Below, in pieces: positions 11,508-20,424 of a stretch of 64,000 bases of DNA. How positions within the stretch are numbered: position 1 is the stretch's first letter; each line of letters opens with the position of its first letter. The stretch comes from Saprospiraceae bacterium. Lineage in GTDB: Bacteria > Bacteroidota > Bacteroidia > Chitinophagales > Saprospiraceae. A program made the position numbers and the translations under genes. The notes beneath the pieces are model-generated. The model had not been told where the DNA came from. It did not search any database and saw only the letters and a list, made by a program, of their open reading frames with translations. The DNA lies in contig BQJU01000015.1 of NCBI GenBank assembly GCA_021604865.1, forward strand, positions 62,001 to 126,000, given 5' to 3'.

Positions 11508-12311
11508 TTATACCAAATGTTCTTGCAGCAATTCCAACAATCGTTCATGACTAATTTTGCGTTCTAATTCACCTTCAAAGGCAAAAGAAATTCGGCCAGT
11601 TTCTTCCGATACAACAAACGCAGCTACGCCTGCTTTCTCAGTAATGCCCACTGCTGCCCGATGCCGAAGACCTATACTTTTAGGCAAATTTGAATTGTCA
11701 GAAACCGGCAATACACAGCTAGCCATAGATATCTTACCACTTCCAATGATGATGGCACCATCATGCAAGGGGCTATTTTTATTAAAAATACTTTCAATGA
11801 GTGGCTGTGACAATGTGGCATCAAGGACAACTCCTGAGCTAACCAGACCGTCGAGGTTTACATTTTTATTAAAAACAATCAAAGCTCCAATCCTTTGCCT
11901 GGCCATTCTGATCATTGCAGTCTGAAGGTCATGAACCATTTGTTTTTTTCGGTCGCCGGTTTCAAAATTTCGGTTTAAAATCCGGTCCAAAAAATTAGAC
12001 CGCTGGCGGATAGTGCTATTGCCCAAAAACAGCAAAAACCGGCGGACTTCTGGTTGAAAAATGATGATAATAACGATGACACCAACATTCACAAAAAGGT
12101 TCAACACAGCTGACAACAATCTCATTTCCAGCTGATTAACCAACCACCATACTATATAAAGCAGGATAACTCCGATGAAAATATTAAATGCAATACTTCC
12201 CCTCAGAAGCCGGTAAATTTGTGACATCAAATAACCGACAATCAGCACATCCAGAAAGTCCCATAAACTAATGGGTAGAAACCCAATTTTAAATAAGAGT
12301 ATTACATCCAT
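11508..12311 (-). CDS. cdaA: Diadenylate cyclase CdaA (c-di-AMP synthase)
   Basis: This 267-residue protein has three N-terminal membrane segments (about 17-34, 41-59 and 65-85) and a DisA_N diadenylate cyclase domain. The two catalytic signatures are visible: D-G-A at 184-186 in PLHDGAIIIGSG, and R-H-R at 216-218 in GLRHRAAVG. The enzyme joins two ATP into cyclic di-AMP, a second messenger controlling potassium and osmotic balance and cell-wall integrity. It follows the prolyl oligopeptidase gene by 12 bases on the same strand and is probably cotranscribed with it. The glmM and cdaR genes that often accompany cdaA in Firmicutes are absent here. Confidence 0.93.
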   Translation of the reverse strand: MDVILLFKIGFLPISLWDFLDVLIVGYLMSQIYRLLRGSIAFNIFIGVILLYIVWWLVNQLEMRLLSAVLNLFVNVGVIVIIIIFQPEVRRFLLFLGNSTIRQRSNFLDRILNRNFETGDRKKQMVHDLQTAMIRMARQRIGALIVFNKNVNLDGLVSSGVVLDATLSQPLIESIFNKNSPLHDGAIIIGSGKISMASCVLPVSDNSNLPKSIGLRHRAAVGITEKAGVAAFVVSEETGRISFAFEGELERKISHERLLELLQEHLV

Positions 12312-12323
12312 TAAAATCCCTAA

Positions 12324-14480
12324 TTATTCAAGCTTTTCTTTTAAATTATAAAACATAAAACTAAGCACATCTGCCGCTTCTTCAATTTTTTTATCTGTTG
12401 GTTTCCCACCACCATGTCCTGAACGCTCATCAATTCTGATCAGGATAGGTGCTTTGGCTTCTTGTTTCGCTTGTAGTGCCGCTGCAAATTTGAAGGAATG
12501 GGCCGGTGCCACCCGATCATCGTGATCAGCAGTTGTGATCAAGGTCGCAGGATAAGGCCCACCTACGACATTGTGCAACGGAGAATAAGAAAGCAGGACA
12601 TCAAACATCTTTTCATCTTCAATTGCCCCATATTCTGATTGCCAGGCCCAACCGATGGAAAAGTGTTGATAGCGCAACATATCCAAAACACCTACAGCAG
12701 GAACGGCAGCGCCATAAAGATCCGGGCGCTGCAACAGGCAACTGGCTACCAGTAACCCGCCATTAGATCGGCCGTAAATGGCCAGTTTAGCAGCCTTGGT
12801 ATACTTATTGGCAATGAGGTATTCGGCAGCAGCCTGAAAATCATCGAAAACCTTCTGTTTATTACGCAACATACCCGCCTCATGCCACTTCTGGCCAAAT
12901 TCTCCCCCACCCCGGATGCTCGCTACAGCACAAATTCCACCTTGTTCCAGAAACATCGGAAAGAGGTTGAGTCGGGTCACATTAAAAGCAGGTGGGATAT
13001 TGATATCAAATCCGCCATAACCATAAAGGAGCGTAGGGCGCTCGCCATCAATATCCAGTCCCTTTTTATAAATAACAAACATCGGAATTTTTGTTCCGTC
13101 GTAACTTTCGTACCATACCTGATTGACTTCGTAATCATCGGCTGGAAAATTCCAATCCGGTTTTTTGAACAATTCTGTTTTGTAATTAGTTAAGTCCAGT
13201 AGAAAAATCTCCTCCGGTTGTAAAAAGGAAGTAAACCCAAAAAATGCTTCTTCGGAATCAGGGGCGCCACTAAATCCGGTAATTGTTCCAATTCCTGGCA
13301 AAGTTTGTCGCTCCAATGCTTTGCCCTGCATGTCAAAAATGGTTACCTGTGACGCAGCATTATGTAAATAATGAGCCAGCATTTTCCCGCCGGCAAAGGT
13401 TACTTCCTTGAGAATATCTTCTGACTCTGGGATAATTTCTTCCCAGAAACGTTCGTCGGGTCGGCGAGTTGTCACCTGTATAAGTCGCCAATTAGGAGCC
13501 TTATGGTTGGTCAAAAACAACAAATTACTACCATTGTTGCCTACAAACACAAAATCACTTTCAAAGGATTCTACAATTGGTGTAAAAGAAGCATTGCTAT
13601 CTTCCAAGTCTTGAAAATAAAGGGCATTTCCGCTGGTTGATTCGGTGATAGACAAAATCAAAAAGCGTTCATCATTAGAAGTAGTTGCCCGAACATTTCT
13701 TCGGGGGTGCGCCCGGTCGGCAAAGATCAATTCATCTTCTGCCTGATTGGTGCCCACCCGATGATAATAGAGTTGGTGAAATTCATTGACCGACATCAAT
13801 TCATTTCCAACAGGCTGAGGATAGCGACTATAAAAAAAGCCATCCCTATGCCAGGCTACCTCCGAAAACTTGACCCAGCGTAATGTATCTTCCATCAATC
13901 TACCAGAATCTGTATCCAGCAAATAAATACTTTGCCAGTCTGAACCGCCATCCGATATTTGGAGCGCAGCCAGCGAACCATCTTTTGAAAATTTGGTATA
14001 CCCTACAGCAGTAGTCCCGTCGGGAGATAACAAATTGGGGTTAAAAACCTGCTCTGGCTCATCATATAATTTTGCAGAACGGAAAAGAACATCCTGGTTT
14101 TGCAAGCCGTTGTTGCGAAAGGTATAATAATACTTCCCACGTTTGATGGGGATACCCATGCGCTCGTAGTTCCAAAGCTCGGTCAATCTCTTTTTCAACT
14201 TTTCGCGATAAGGAATTTTGGCCAGGTATTGGTTTGTTATAGATTGTTCCGCACCAATCCATTTACGGGTTTGAGGACCGTCTTCTTCCAACCATCTATA
14301 TGGGTCTTTTACTTTTACGCCATGGTATTCATCCACCCTATTGGTATCGGGGAAGCTTTCAGGGTAAACAATTTTTATACTTTCGAAGAAATCATCACCA
14401 TTATTTCCGAGATCAGGCAAACACCCGGTAATGAAGAATAGGACAAAACATAGCGAAAAAAATTTAGCCAGACCTTTCAT
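12324..14480 (-). CDS. Prolyl oligopeptidase family serine peptidase (S9A), lipoprotein
   Basis: A 718-residue protein starting with a lipoprotein signal whose lipobox is ITGC (FFITGCLPDLG). Residues about 40-110 carry the S9A N-terminal signature (GVKVKDPYRWLEEDGPQTRKW), residues about 110-440 form the seven-bladed propeller, and residues about 450-718 are the alpha/beta hydrolase domain. The nucleophile is Ser572 in YGRSNGG, the acid lies in ADHDDRVAP and the histidine in ERSGHGGG. It cleaves short peptides after proline and is here expected in the periplasm, anchored to a membrane. The gene lies upstream of cdaA on the same strand. Confidence 0.93.
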   Translation of the reverse strand: MKGLAKFFSLCFVLFFITGCLPDLGNNGDDFFESIKIVYPESFPDTNRVDEYHGVKVKDPYRWLEEDGPQTRKWIGAEQSITNQYLAKIPYREKLKKRLTELWNYERMGIPIKRGKYYYTFRNNGLQNQDVLFRSAKLYDEPEQVFNPNLLSPDGTTAVGYTKFSKDGSLAALQISDGGSDWQSIYLLDTDSGRLMEDTLRWVKFSEVAWHRDGFFYSRYPQPVGNELMSVNEFHQLYYHRVGTNQAEDELIFADRAHPRRNVRATTSNDERFLILSITESTSGNALYFQDLEDSNASFTPIVESFESDFVFVGNNGSNLLFLTNHKAPNWRLIQVTTRRPDERFWEEIIPESEDILKEVTFAGGKMLAHYLHNAASQVTIFDMQGKALERQTLPGIGTITGFSGAPDSEEAFFGFTSFLQPEEIFLLDLTNYKTELFKKPDWNFPADDYEVNQVWYESYDGTKIPMFVIYKKGLDIDGERPTLLYGYGGFDINIPPAFNVTRLNLFPMFLEQGGICAVASIRGGGEFGQKWHEAGMLRNKQKVFDDFQAAAEYLIANKYTKAAKLAIYGRSNGGLLVASCLLQRPDLYGAAVPAVGVLDMLRYQHFSIGWAWQSEYGAIEDEKMFDVLLSYSPLHNVVGGPYPATLITTADHDDRVAPAHSFKFAAALQAKQEAKAPILIRIDERSGHGGGKPTDKKIEEAADVLSFMFYNLKEKLE

Positions 14481-14530
14481 TTTTGTTATTTTGGTTTCTT
14501 TAAAGACGCTTTTAAAAATGGGGAAATGTT

Positions 14531-14538
14531 TATCTTTG
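14531..14538 (+). promoter_or_regulatory. Putative promoter -7 element before the 14650 gene
   Basis: TATCTTTG fits TAnnTTTG and lies 111 bases before the ATG at 14650, in the divergent spacer with the prolyl oligopeptidase gene. No -33 element at the expected spacing is evident. Confidence 0.35.
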
Positions 14539-14649
14539 TTTATTTCATCTGCAAGTAGTCAATTATTTTTGTTCTATGACCACGGAATTTGTCAAAGAAC
14601 CTTCATTCTATAGTACACAAAGTCTTCATCCAGAAAACTAATCAATCCC

Positions 14650-15849
14650 ATGCAATTTAGAAAATTTTCACGGCTTAGTCTTTGGGTCTCTTTTTTAATT
14701 AGTCTTCCACTCCTCAGCTTCACCCAAGTCTTAAGAGAAAATGAACACGGTGAAAAGATAATCGTCTATGAGGATGGAACCTGGCAGTACTTTGCAGACT
14801 TCAGCCAGAATGGACCTGTTGCTACAGCTGGCACCCAAAATAACAATAGCAAAAAATCCTTCCCAATCTATGATGGAACGATTGAACCATTGGCAGGGTA
14901 TGTGTCCATAACCGAAGATGATATTTTAAAAATTGCTGTTCGAAAATCTCAAATTGCGCAGGAAGCTGCTGCAATTTCCCAGGAAAGAGCCAATAAAGCC
15001 AAACAAGCCCGTGTGGCCCTGGAAAATGAACTTTTAATCGCTCAAAGCTCTAAAGATAAAAATAGTATTGAACAATTGAAGATCCGCCTTGAAGCGGCCA
15101 AACGCGCTGAGCAGGAAACCATTCGTGAAGTAAACGCCGCAGTTAAAGAGGCTTCCAGGGCTGAGGAATTAACGGCAAAGGGAAATTATGTCAAAGCTTT
15201 TACCGAAAATCAAAGCCAAAAGAAGCGGCAGAGCCAAATCAATAAATCCCGGCAGGAATTATCTGCGTTACCTTATGATGACTTGATTCCGGTTACTGAA
15301 AATTATGGTGGAAAACCCCAACGTAATGACCTGATTCTGAATCCACCTGCTACTCCTTGCAAAATTGTGTATGAAGGCAAAGACGAACGCACGGGCCAAT
15401 GGCGCAAAGATGTGCACAAACAGCTGCTATTCACTCATACGGATGAGCGGCTGCGGCCATTTTTGAAAGAAAAAGAATACATGCGTTGTGAAGGTTACAT
15501 GACCAGCGTGGGTGGTGGTTTCCGTTTCTTAACTTTGCAATTTACCTTTGCCTACCCCAATGCTCGGGAAGCTTATGGTTTTATAGAAAAAGGCAGTATT
15601 CTGACCGTGAAACTACTCAATGGTGATTTTATCAATTTATTCGCCAGCAAAATGGACAAAGGGAGCTATGATACCGAACAGGAGCTTCTGACCTATAGGG
15701 TTCACTATCCTGTTGATCGTAGCCAGATTGGTTTATTAAAAAATAGTGAAGTGGATGCTATCCGGGTATTCTGGAGTAGTGGTTATGAAGAATATGAAGT
15801 GTATCAACTGGACTTCTTTCTGCAACAACTCGATTGTTTGGAGCAGTAG
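14650..15849 (+). CDS. Secreted protein of unknown function with coiled-coil middle
   Basis: The 399-residue product has a signal peptide (SLWVSFLISLPLLSFTQ). A short module follows with IIVYEDGTWQYF, a pattern often seen near the N-terminus of Bacteroidota envelope proteins. Residues about 98-180 are Ala/Glu/Lys/Gln-rich and strongly helical, consistent with a coiled coil. The C-terminal 180 residues are beta-rich (CKIVYEGKDERTGQWRK, then YMRCEGYMTSVGGGFRFL) and contain a few cysteines. No catalytic motif is seen and I do not recognise a family. It ends 39 bases before miaE on the same strand. It is probably periplasmic or outer-membrane associated. Confidence 0.8.
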   Translation: MQFRKFSRLSLWVSFLISLPLLSFTQVLRENEHGEKIIVYEDGTWQYFADFSQNGPVATAGTQNNNSKKSFPIYDGTIEPLAGYVSITEDDILKIAVRKSQIAQEAAAISQERANKAKQARVALENELLIAQSSKDKNSIEQLKIRLEAAKRAEQETIREVNAAVKEASRAEELTAKGNYVKAFTENQSQKKRQSQINKSRQELSALPYDDLIPVTENYGGKPQRNDLILNPPATPCKIVYEGKDERTGQWRKDVHKQLLFTHTDERLRPFLKEKEYMRCEGYMTSVGGGFRFLTLQFTFAYPNAREAYGFIEKGSILTVKLLNGDFINLFASKMDKGSYDTEQELLTYRVHYPVDRSQIGLLKNSEVDAIRVFWSSGYEEYEVYQLDFFLQQLDCLEQ

Positions 15850-15888
15850 GAAAAACAGAAATGGAGAATGAGGAATAAAAAATAAAAA

Positions 15889-16506
15889 ATGCTGAAAAGA
15901 GAAAAAGATATAGACGTGGTTCAAATGCTTGGGTTGCAGCTTCCTACTGATCCGCGCTGGGTTAACCTGGCAGAAAAAGACCTGGAAGAGATATTAACAG
16001 ATCATGCTTATTGTGAACAAAAGGCCGCTACCTCCTGTATCTCGCTAATTCAACAATACCCTGAAAGAGAAACGCTTGTTGCGGAACTGGCACCAATCGT
16101 TACAGAAGAATGGGGTCATTTCCGTGCTGTGCTGGCAGAATTGGATAAGCGCAACCTCAAACTCGGCCGCCAGCGCAAGGACGAATACGTCAATGCTTTA
16201 CTGAAATTTCAGAAGAAAGGTGGCGCTCCAGAAGATCGGCTTTTAGAGAAATTACTTGTTTGTGCCTTGATCGAAGCGCGAAGTTGTGAACGTTTCCGCC
16301 TGCTATCCCTACACATTAATGATGATCATCTAAAAGGTTTTTACCACAAATTTATGGTAGCAGAAGCTGGACATTATGTCTTGTTCATCAATCTGGCCAA
16401 ACAGTATTGTGGTGAAGAAAAAACCAAAGCGCGCTGGAAGGAATACCTGGTCAGAGAAGCTGAAATCATGCAGGAATTGGAGATTCGGGGAGACCGGATG
16501 CATTAG
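15889..16506 (+). CDS. miaE: tRNA-(ms2io6A)-hydroxylase MiaE
   Basis: A 205-residue ferritin-like diiron protein. Its iron-binding acidic and histidine pairs are visible: Glu in DHAYCEQKA, E-E-W-G-H-F, then E-A-R-S-C-E-R-F and E-A-G-H-Y. The opening MLGLQLPTDPRWVNLA is typical of the family. MiaE hydroxylates the isopentenyl group of the modified adenosine 37 in tRNAs that read UNN codons, using molecular oxygen, after MiaA and MiaB have acted. Neither miaA nor miaB is in the window. It is convergent with the PIN/ATPase module, whose last gene ends 17 bases away. Confidence 0.9.
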   Translation: MLKREKDIDVVQMLGLQLPTDPRWVNLAEKDLEEILTDHAYCEQKAATSCISLIQQYPERETLVAELAPIVTEEWGHFRAVLAELDKRNLKLGRQRKDEYVNALLKFQKKGGAPEDRLLEKLLVCALIEARSCERFRLLSLHINDDHLKGFYHKFMVAEAGHYVLFINLAKQYCGEEKTKARWKEYLVREAEIMQELEIRGDRMH

Positions 16507-16522
16507 GGCTTAATCTTTCAGC

Positions 16523-16999
16523 TTAATGGTTGCATTCATATCCTTGCAGATCTCCATCTGTGCTCCATATTTTCACGGTATATGCCTCAAACATTTTGCA
16601 CTGCTCCTCCCACTGTTTGATAATCATGTGATCTCCCAAATTTTTGCCTGCTTGAGCATTATTGGGAAAATCCGCCAACCAGTTTTTCAGTTGATCAGAT
16701 TCAGGAAATGCTAAAGTTTTAAATGGTGCTTCCCCATCAAGAGACTCAAGTACCCGGTTTGAAAATTTTATCGCATAAATCTGCCTCTGATTTCCATTAT
16801 TTATTTGAGCGATATGGTTACCAGTTTCTATTATTGTAGTAAATGGTAGTAAAAAGGAGTCTTTACTTTCAATTCGCTTTTTGAATTCATCTAATAATAA
16901 ATCCCGATCCTGATTAAACTGAGGTACATCTAAAACATTCAGAAAAACGGAAGTATCAATAATCCAAATGATGGGTTTTTTAGGCATGGAATGCTTCAT
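16523..16999 (-). CDS. PIN-domain ribonuclease-like protein (effector of the ATPase module)
   Basis: A 158-residue protein with the acidic residues of a PIN nuclease in the expected order: Asp15 in WIIDTSVFLNVLD, Glu58 in TTIIETGNH, Asp123 in NLGDHMIIKQWEE and Asp148/Asp150 in IWSTDGDL. PIN domains usually cleave RNA in a metal-dependent way. The gene starts inside the stop codon of the upstream ATPase (4-base ATGA overlap), so the two are translated together. ATG at 16987 is a possible alternative start. It differs from VapC toxins in its partner, an ABC-type ATPase instead of a small antitoxin. Its role as an immune or toxic effector is inference. Confidence 0.75.
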   Translation of the reverse strand: MKHSMPKKPIIWIIDTSVFLNVLDVPQFNQDRDLLLDEFKKRIESKDSFLLPFTTIIETGNHIAQINNGNQRQIYAIKFSNRVLESLDGEAPFKTLAFPESDQLKNWLADFPNNAQAGKNLGDHMIIKQWEEQCKMFEAYTVKIWSTDGDLQGYECNH

Positions 17000-18303
17000 T
17001 TAATAGCTTCAAGCCATTTTAATGCTTTTTGTTTTTTTTCACTTTCATCTTCCTGTTGTTTTACAAATCTATCGACTAAACCTCTAGTCAATAAATCACC
17101 CAAAGAGCCCTGAGCGATCAATTCAGGATAGTTAGGCAAATCCTCCATTCTAACAAGTTGACTATATCCAGACTCTGGATCACGGTAACAAAAAACAACT
17201 TTAGGGACGGCCTCATTTGGCAAAGCATCTAACATTGCCGGATTGTGAGTACTCAAAAGAATAGTTAGCTCTCTTTCTCTCGCGACTTTATTCATGGAAG
17301 CTAATAATTGATGAGCGCGACTGGGATGGACACCATTATCAATTTCTTCCATTATCACCATACTCCCCTTAGGAGCTGACAAAAGAACTGCTGCATAAGC
17401 TAGAACCCTTAAGGTGCCATCTGAAAGAAGTGATGCATCATACTCTTGCTCTTTACCACCAAATGTTTCTTTCAGTTGAAGCATTACTTCTTTTCTTGGG
17501 CCTCTTATAAATGTTATTTCTGTAATATTTTGCTCTGGCAAACTACTAATGAATTGCAAGATTGTTTTTCTGTTTTTTTCTTTTCCCGCATCGGTATTCC
17601 ATAAATAATACAATACGCTAGAGAGATTACTCCCATCCCCAAATATTTTTCTTTCACTTTCAAAACTATAATCTCTCATTTTTTGAGGTACGGGATCGAG
17701 GAAGAGAATATTAAGCAAATCTTGTTCAAAATCCGAAGCAGCTTTAGGAATAAGTCTCTGTGTTTTTTTGTGCCCATCTGCAAAACGTGCTGAATTCAAC
17801 AGCTGTAAAAAAACACCCATTTGGTCTGTTCCACCGATTTGAGGCTTTTTTCCTCCCCTTGCAAAATTATTATATTCTATGTTTATACCTGTCCGCTCTC
17901 CTTCACTCTTTCCTTTTGTTTGATAGAGATAATATTTTTCATTATTTTCTAATATCTGATGAACTCCCTCATACCCAATATGAAGGTCACCCTTCCTTAC
18001 TTCTAAGGAAATTTCCAAATGCCTGAAATCTAGCTTATTAATTGAACAACCTAGAGTAAATGATTTTTGACCAGTGCTGGGTAAATCTTCAATTTTCCCT
18101 CTTACCACCTTATCATTATCATTCACCATATATTGAAGAGAAGATAATTTTTGACCCTGTGCAATCCAGTTTAAAAAACGAATAGCCTCTAATGCATTGC
18201 TCTTCCCAGATGCATTTGCTCCGATCAAAACAGTTAAATTGGCCAATTTCAATTCAGCATTTTGATAACTCTTAAAATTCTCGATTTTTACTGTTTCAAT
18301 CAT
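16996..18303 (-). CDS. AAA_21/OLD-like ATP-binding protein
   Basis: A 435-residue ABC/SMC-class ATPase. Visible motifs are Walker A GANASGKSN (28-36), a signature-like LLSDGTLRVLAYAA, Walker B MVIMEEIDNGVHP (about 315-325) and the switch histidine in LLSTHNPAML (about 353). The opening IETVKIENFKSYQNAELKL is typical of RecF/OLD-like AAA proteins found in phage-defence modules. No TOPRIM or nuclease domain is fused, so activity would come from the overlapping PIN gene. Hand counts of four 60-base lines give 28-38% G+C, against 45-52% in lines from the flanking miaE and hydrolase genes, which suggests acquisition by transfer. Confidence 0.85.
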   Translation of the reverse strand: MIETVKIENFKSYQNAELKLANLTVLIGANASGKSNALEAIRFLNWIAQGQKLSSLQYMVNDNDKVVRGKIEDLPSTGQKSFTLGCSINKLDFRHLEISLEVRKGDLHIGYEGVHQILENNEKYYLYQTKGKSEGERTGINIEYNNFARGGKKPQIGGTDQMGVFLQLLNSARFADGHKKTQRLIPKAASDFEQDLLNILFLDPVPQKMRDYSFESERKIFGDGSNLSSVLYYLWNTDAGKEKNRKTILQFISSLPEQNITEITFIRGPRKEVMLQLKETFGGKEQEYDASLLSDGTLRVLAYAAVLLSAPKGSMVIMEEIDNGVHPSRAHQLLASMNKVARERELTILLSTHNPAMLDALPNEAVPKVVFCYRDPESGYSQLVRMEDLPNYPELIAQGSLGDLLTRGLVDRFVKQQEDESEKKQKALKWLEAIK

Positions 18304-18357
18304 TTCGTTTCAAATTCCTTTTTTCAAAAATGCGAAAATTTTATCTAATTTTTTAAT

Positions 18358-19017
18358 TTATTCCAATTCTTTAATTGACCTATTCATCTCATTTAATTCT
18401 TCACGATCAATGAGGTGCTTACCTTTAAAAGTTTTCACTTTGACTTTTAGCTGATTGACCTCCAGCAACCGCTTATGCATCTCAAGCCGCTCTGGAGTTA
18501 AAAACTGATCTTCAGTGCCATAAATCAGTCGGATATCCTTGTCCGAAAAGTAGGGCTGATGAGGCAGGTAATCCAGGTCTTCAGGAAAAAAGCCTGCCCA
18601 AAGAATCAAGTGATGGAAACGGGGGAATTTTTCCATGATCCAGCGTACCTGTGTCGCGCAACCCTGGGAAAATCCAAACAGACAAATTTGAACATCATCG
18701 GGGAGACTGGTTAAAGTCTTTTCATAGAGGAGACTCAGGTAATTGGCATAATCATTGATTTCATCTAATCGACCAGCTTTGGTCATCCAACTGGCAGCAA
18801 CCATTCCGGTTACCCCCTCCCAATAAAAGCGAGACAAACCCTCCGGGGCAATAATCAGTGTTTCGCCATCATCAAAGGCATCAAATTTCTGGATAATCCT
18901 ACTAGCCAATTGTCCATAACCATGGCATACAATCCATAGGTTCTTGATGTGTTTACCAGCCTTGCCAAGGGAATAATAACGAGCAGTGCGGCTCACTTTC
19001 AGGGAATGTTCTTCCAT
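18358..19017 (-). CDS. Alpha/beta hydrolase, phospholipase/carboxylesterase type
   Basis: A 219-residue cytosolic serine esterase without signal peptide. The oxyanion region is WIVCHGYGQLA, the nucleophile elbow GFSQGCATQ, the acid probably the Asp in YGTEDQFLTPE and the histidine the one in FKGKHLID. The length and the small canonical core fit the phospholipase/carboxylesterase family, which hydrolyses short acyl esters. The substrate cannot be inferred. It lies 54 bases upstream of the ATPase gene on the same strand, but its G+C content is like the rest of the chromosome, so it is probably not part of that module. Confidence 0.85.
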   Translation of the reverse strand: MEEHSLKVSRTARYYSLGKAGKHIKNLWIVCHGYGQLASRIIQKFDAFDDGETLIIAPEGLSRFYWEGVTGMVAASWMTKAGRLDEINDYANYLSLLYEKTLTSLPDDVQICLFGFSQGCATQVRWIMEKFPRFHHLILWAGFFPEDLDYLPHQPYFSDKDIRLIYGTEDQFLTPERLEMHKRLLEVNQLKVKVKTFKGKHLIDREELNEMNRSIKELE

Positions 19018-19076
19018 TATTATGCTTAGAGCTTGTTTTTACAAACCTCTAAAATAGCATCCTAAATGGAAAGCAA

Positions 19077-20000
19077 CTATTTATTGCCAAAGATATCTTT
19101 TTTGACGCCGCCCAATTTGGGTTCTGGAATCGGTGGTTCGTCCAAAATCAGGTTAAATATTTTCGTGATATGCAGCCAATAACCATCTTTTAATTCATAT
19201 CCCTGGTAAGTACCATCAGGAATTTTGGTAGGCCCCTCACCATATTGACCGTTGATATCCATTAAGTTGTCGAAAACAATTTTCCCCATGATTTCATCAT
19301 AGTTCATCTTAACGCTGGCTTCCGCCGAATATTCGAGCAATACCCGGTTTTTACTACGGGCACTTCCTCCATCTTCCTTATTCGATAAAAATACCGGCGC
19401 ACCAAAAACAGGCTGCCCATTTTCATTAAATGTCAGGACGTCAATCAGTTTACGTTTTTGAAAAAATTCATACCCATCGAAACCAAATAATAAATAATAC
19501 TTCCCACTGGGTGCATCAACTTCCATCAGCCGGTAGTACACTGCTCCATACCAATTGTCGGCTCCATAAACAATTTGCTCCAGATTGCCTGTCAATTCGA
19601 AGGAACGGTCAATAAGTGGGATCAATTTCAAATCCGGTGTATTCATCTGGATAGCTCCGAAATAGCGGTATTCGTCTTTGTTGACATACAATTGCCAGGT
19701 AAAAATCCGGAAAGAACTGTCCTGAGGATATTGAATGGATACCGATTTAAGTCGTTCAAAGGGGTAATTGAAAGAATTTTGGAGTTTAAGTGCTGTTTTC
19801 AGGGAAGTGATCAATTTCTTGCAGGTACCGAAACGGTACTCCGGCAAAGAATCATTGATCACCGCATACCCCATCAAGGCCAGGGTATCTTCATAAGTAT
19901 GTAAAATCTCCAACGTTTTAGCATCAACCTTGCCCGCCTTTTGTGCACTAGTCGTCAGGATGCTCAACACCATCAAAAGCAACAAACTGAGATATCTCAT
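19077..20000 (-). CDS. Secreted protein of unknown function
   Basis: The 307-residue product has a signal peptide (YLSLLLLMVLSILTTSAQ). It contains no cysteine cluster, repeats or membrane segment after the signal. The body is aromatic-rich and beta-like (RIFTWQLYVNKDEYRYFG, then YYLLFGFDGYEFFQKRK, then PTKIPDGTYQGYELKDGYW). I do not recognise a catalytic motif. Its composition and length are typical of conserved Bacteroidota periplasmic proteins. It starts just before a repeat-rich spacer of about 420 bases. Confidence 0.75.
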   Translation of the reverse strand: MRYLSLLLLMVLSILTTSAQKAGKVDAKTLEILHTYEDTLALMGYAVINDSLPEYRFGTCKKLITSLKTALKLQNSFNYPFERLKSVSIQYPQDSSFRIFTWQLYVNKDEYRYFGAIQMNTPDLKLIPLIDRSFELTGNLEQIVYGADNWYGAVYYRLMEVDAPSGKYYLLFGFDGYEFFQKRKLIDVLTFNENGQPVFGAPVFLSNKEDGGSARSKNRVLLEYSAEASVKMNYDEIMGKIVFDNLMDINGQYGEGPTKIPDGTYQGYELKDGYWLHITKIFNLILDEPPIPEPKLGGVKKDIFGNK

Positions 20001-20077
20001 TCTATTTTATTGAATTTCCTATAGAACGATAAAGGCTTTCTAACTATTGTTATTGGTTGGGAGGGATTTTCGGGATT

Positions 20078-20424
20078 GGAAAGAGCTACTCCGTTTTAAA
20101 CCACCACTTGTGCCCCTAAACCAATTCCTCCAAGAATAATTGGAAAAATTGGAAAGAGTTACTCTGGTTTAGACCACCGCTTCTGCCCCTAACCCCCCTA
20201 AACATCTCTAAACCTGTTGTCCTTAAAAGATTGGAAAAAATGAAAAAACTGGAAAGAGTTACTCTGGTTTAGACCACCGCTTCTGCCCCTAACCCCCCTA
20301 AACATCTCTAAACCACCACTACTGCTCTAAACCTCCTAAACCAATCCAACCTTACAGTTCCTCTTGTCCAAACTCCCCCTAAAACCCAAAACCTACCGCC
20401 TAAAACCTACTAAACCTACCAAAC
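20078..20424. repeat. CCTAAACC-rich array with ~100-base direct repeats
   Basis: A 64-base unit containing GGAAAGAGTTACTCTGGTTT and CTGCCCCTAACCCCCCTAAA occurs nearly perfectly at about 20150-20214 and 20250-20314, and a degenerate copy begins at about 20078. From 20300 onward the sequence becomes short CTAAACC-type units up to the stop codon of the VWA gene (20425). On the minus strand, the strand transcribed here, it reads GGTTTAGG and is G-rich. The remainder of the 20001-20077 spacer shows nothing I recognise. Confidence 0.8.

Noticed and set aside
16523-16999. VapBC toxin-antitoxin call for the PIN gene
   Set aside because: No small DNA-binding antitoxin lies beside it; the overlapping partner is a full-size ABC-type ATPase.
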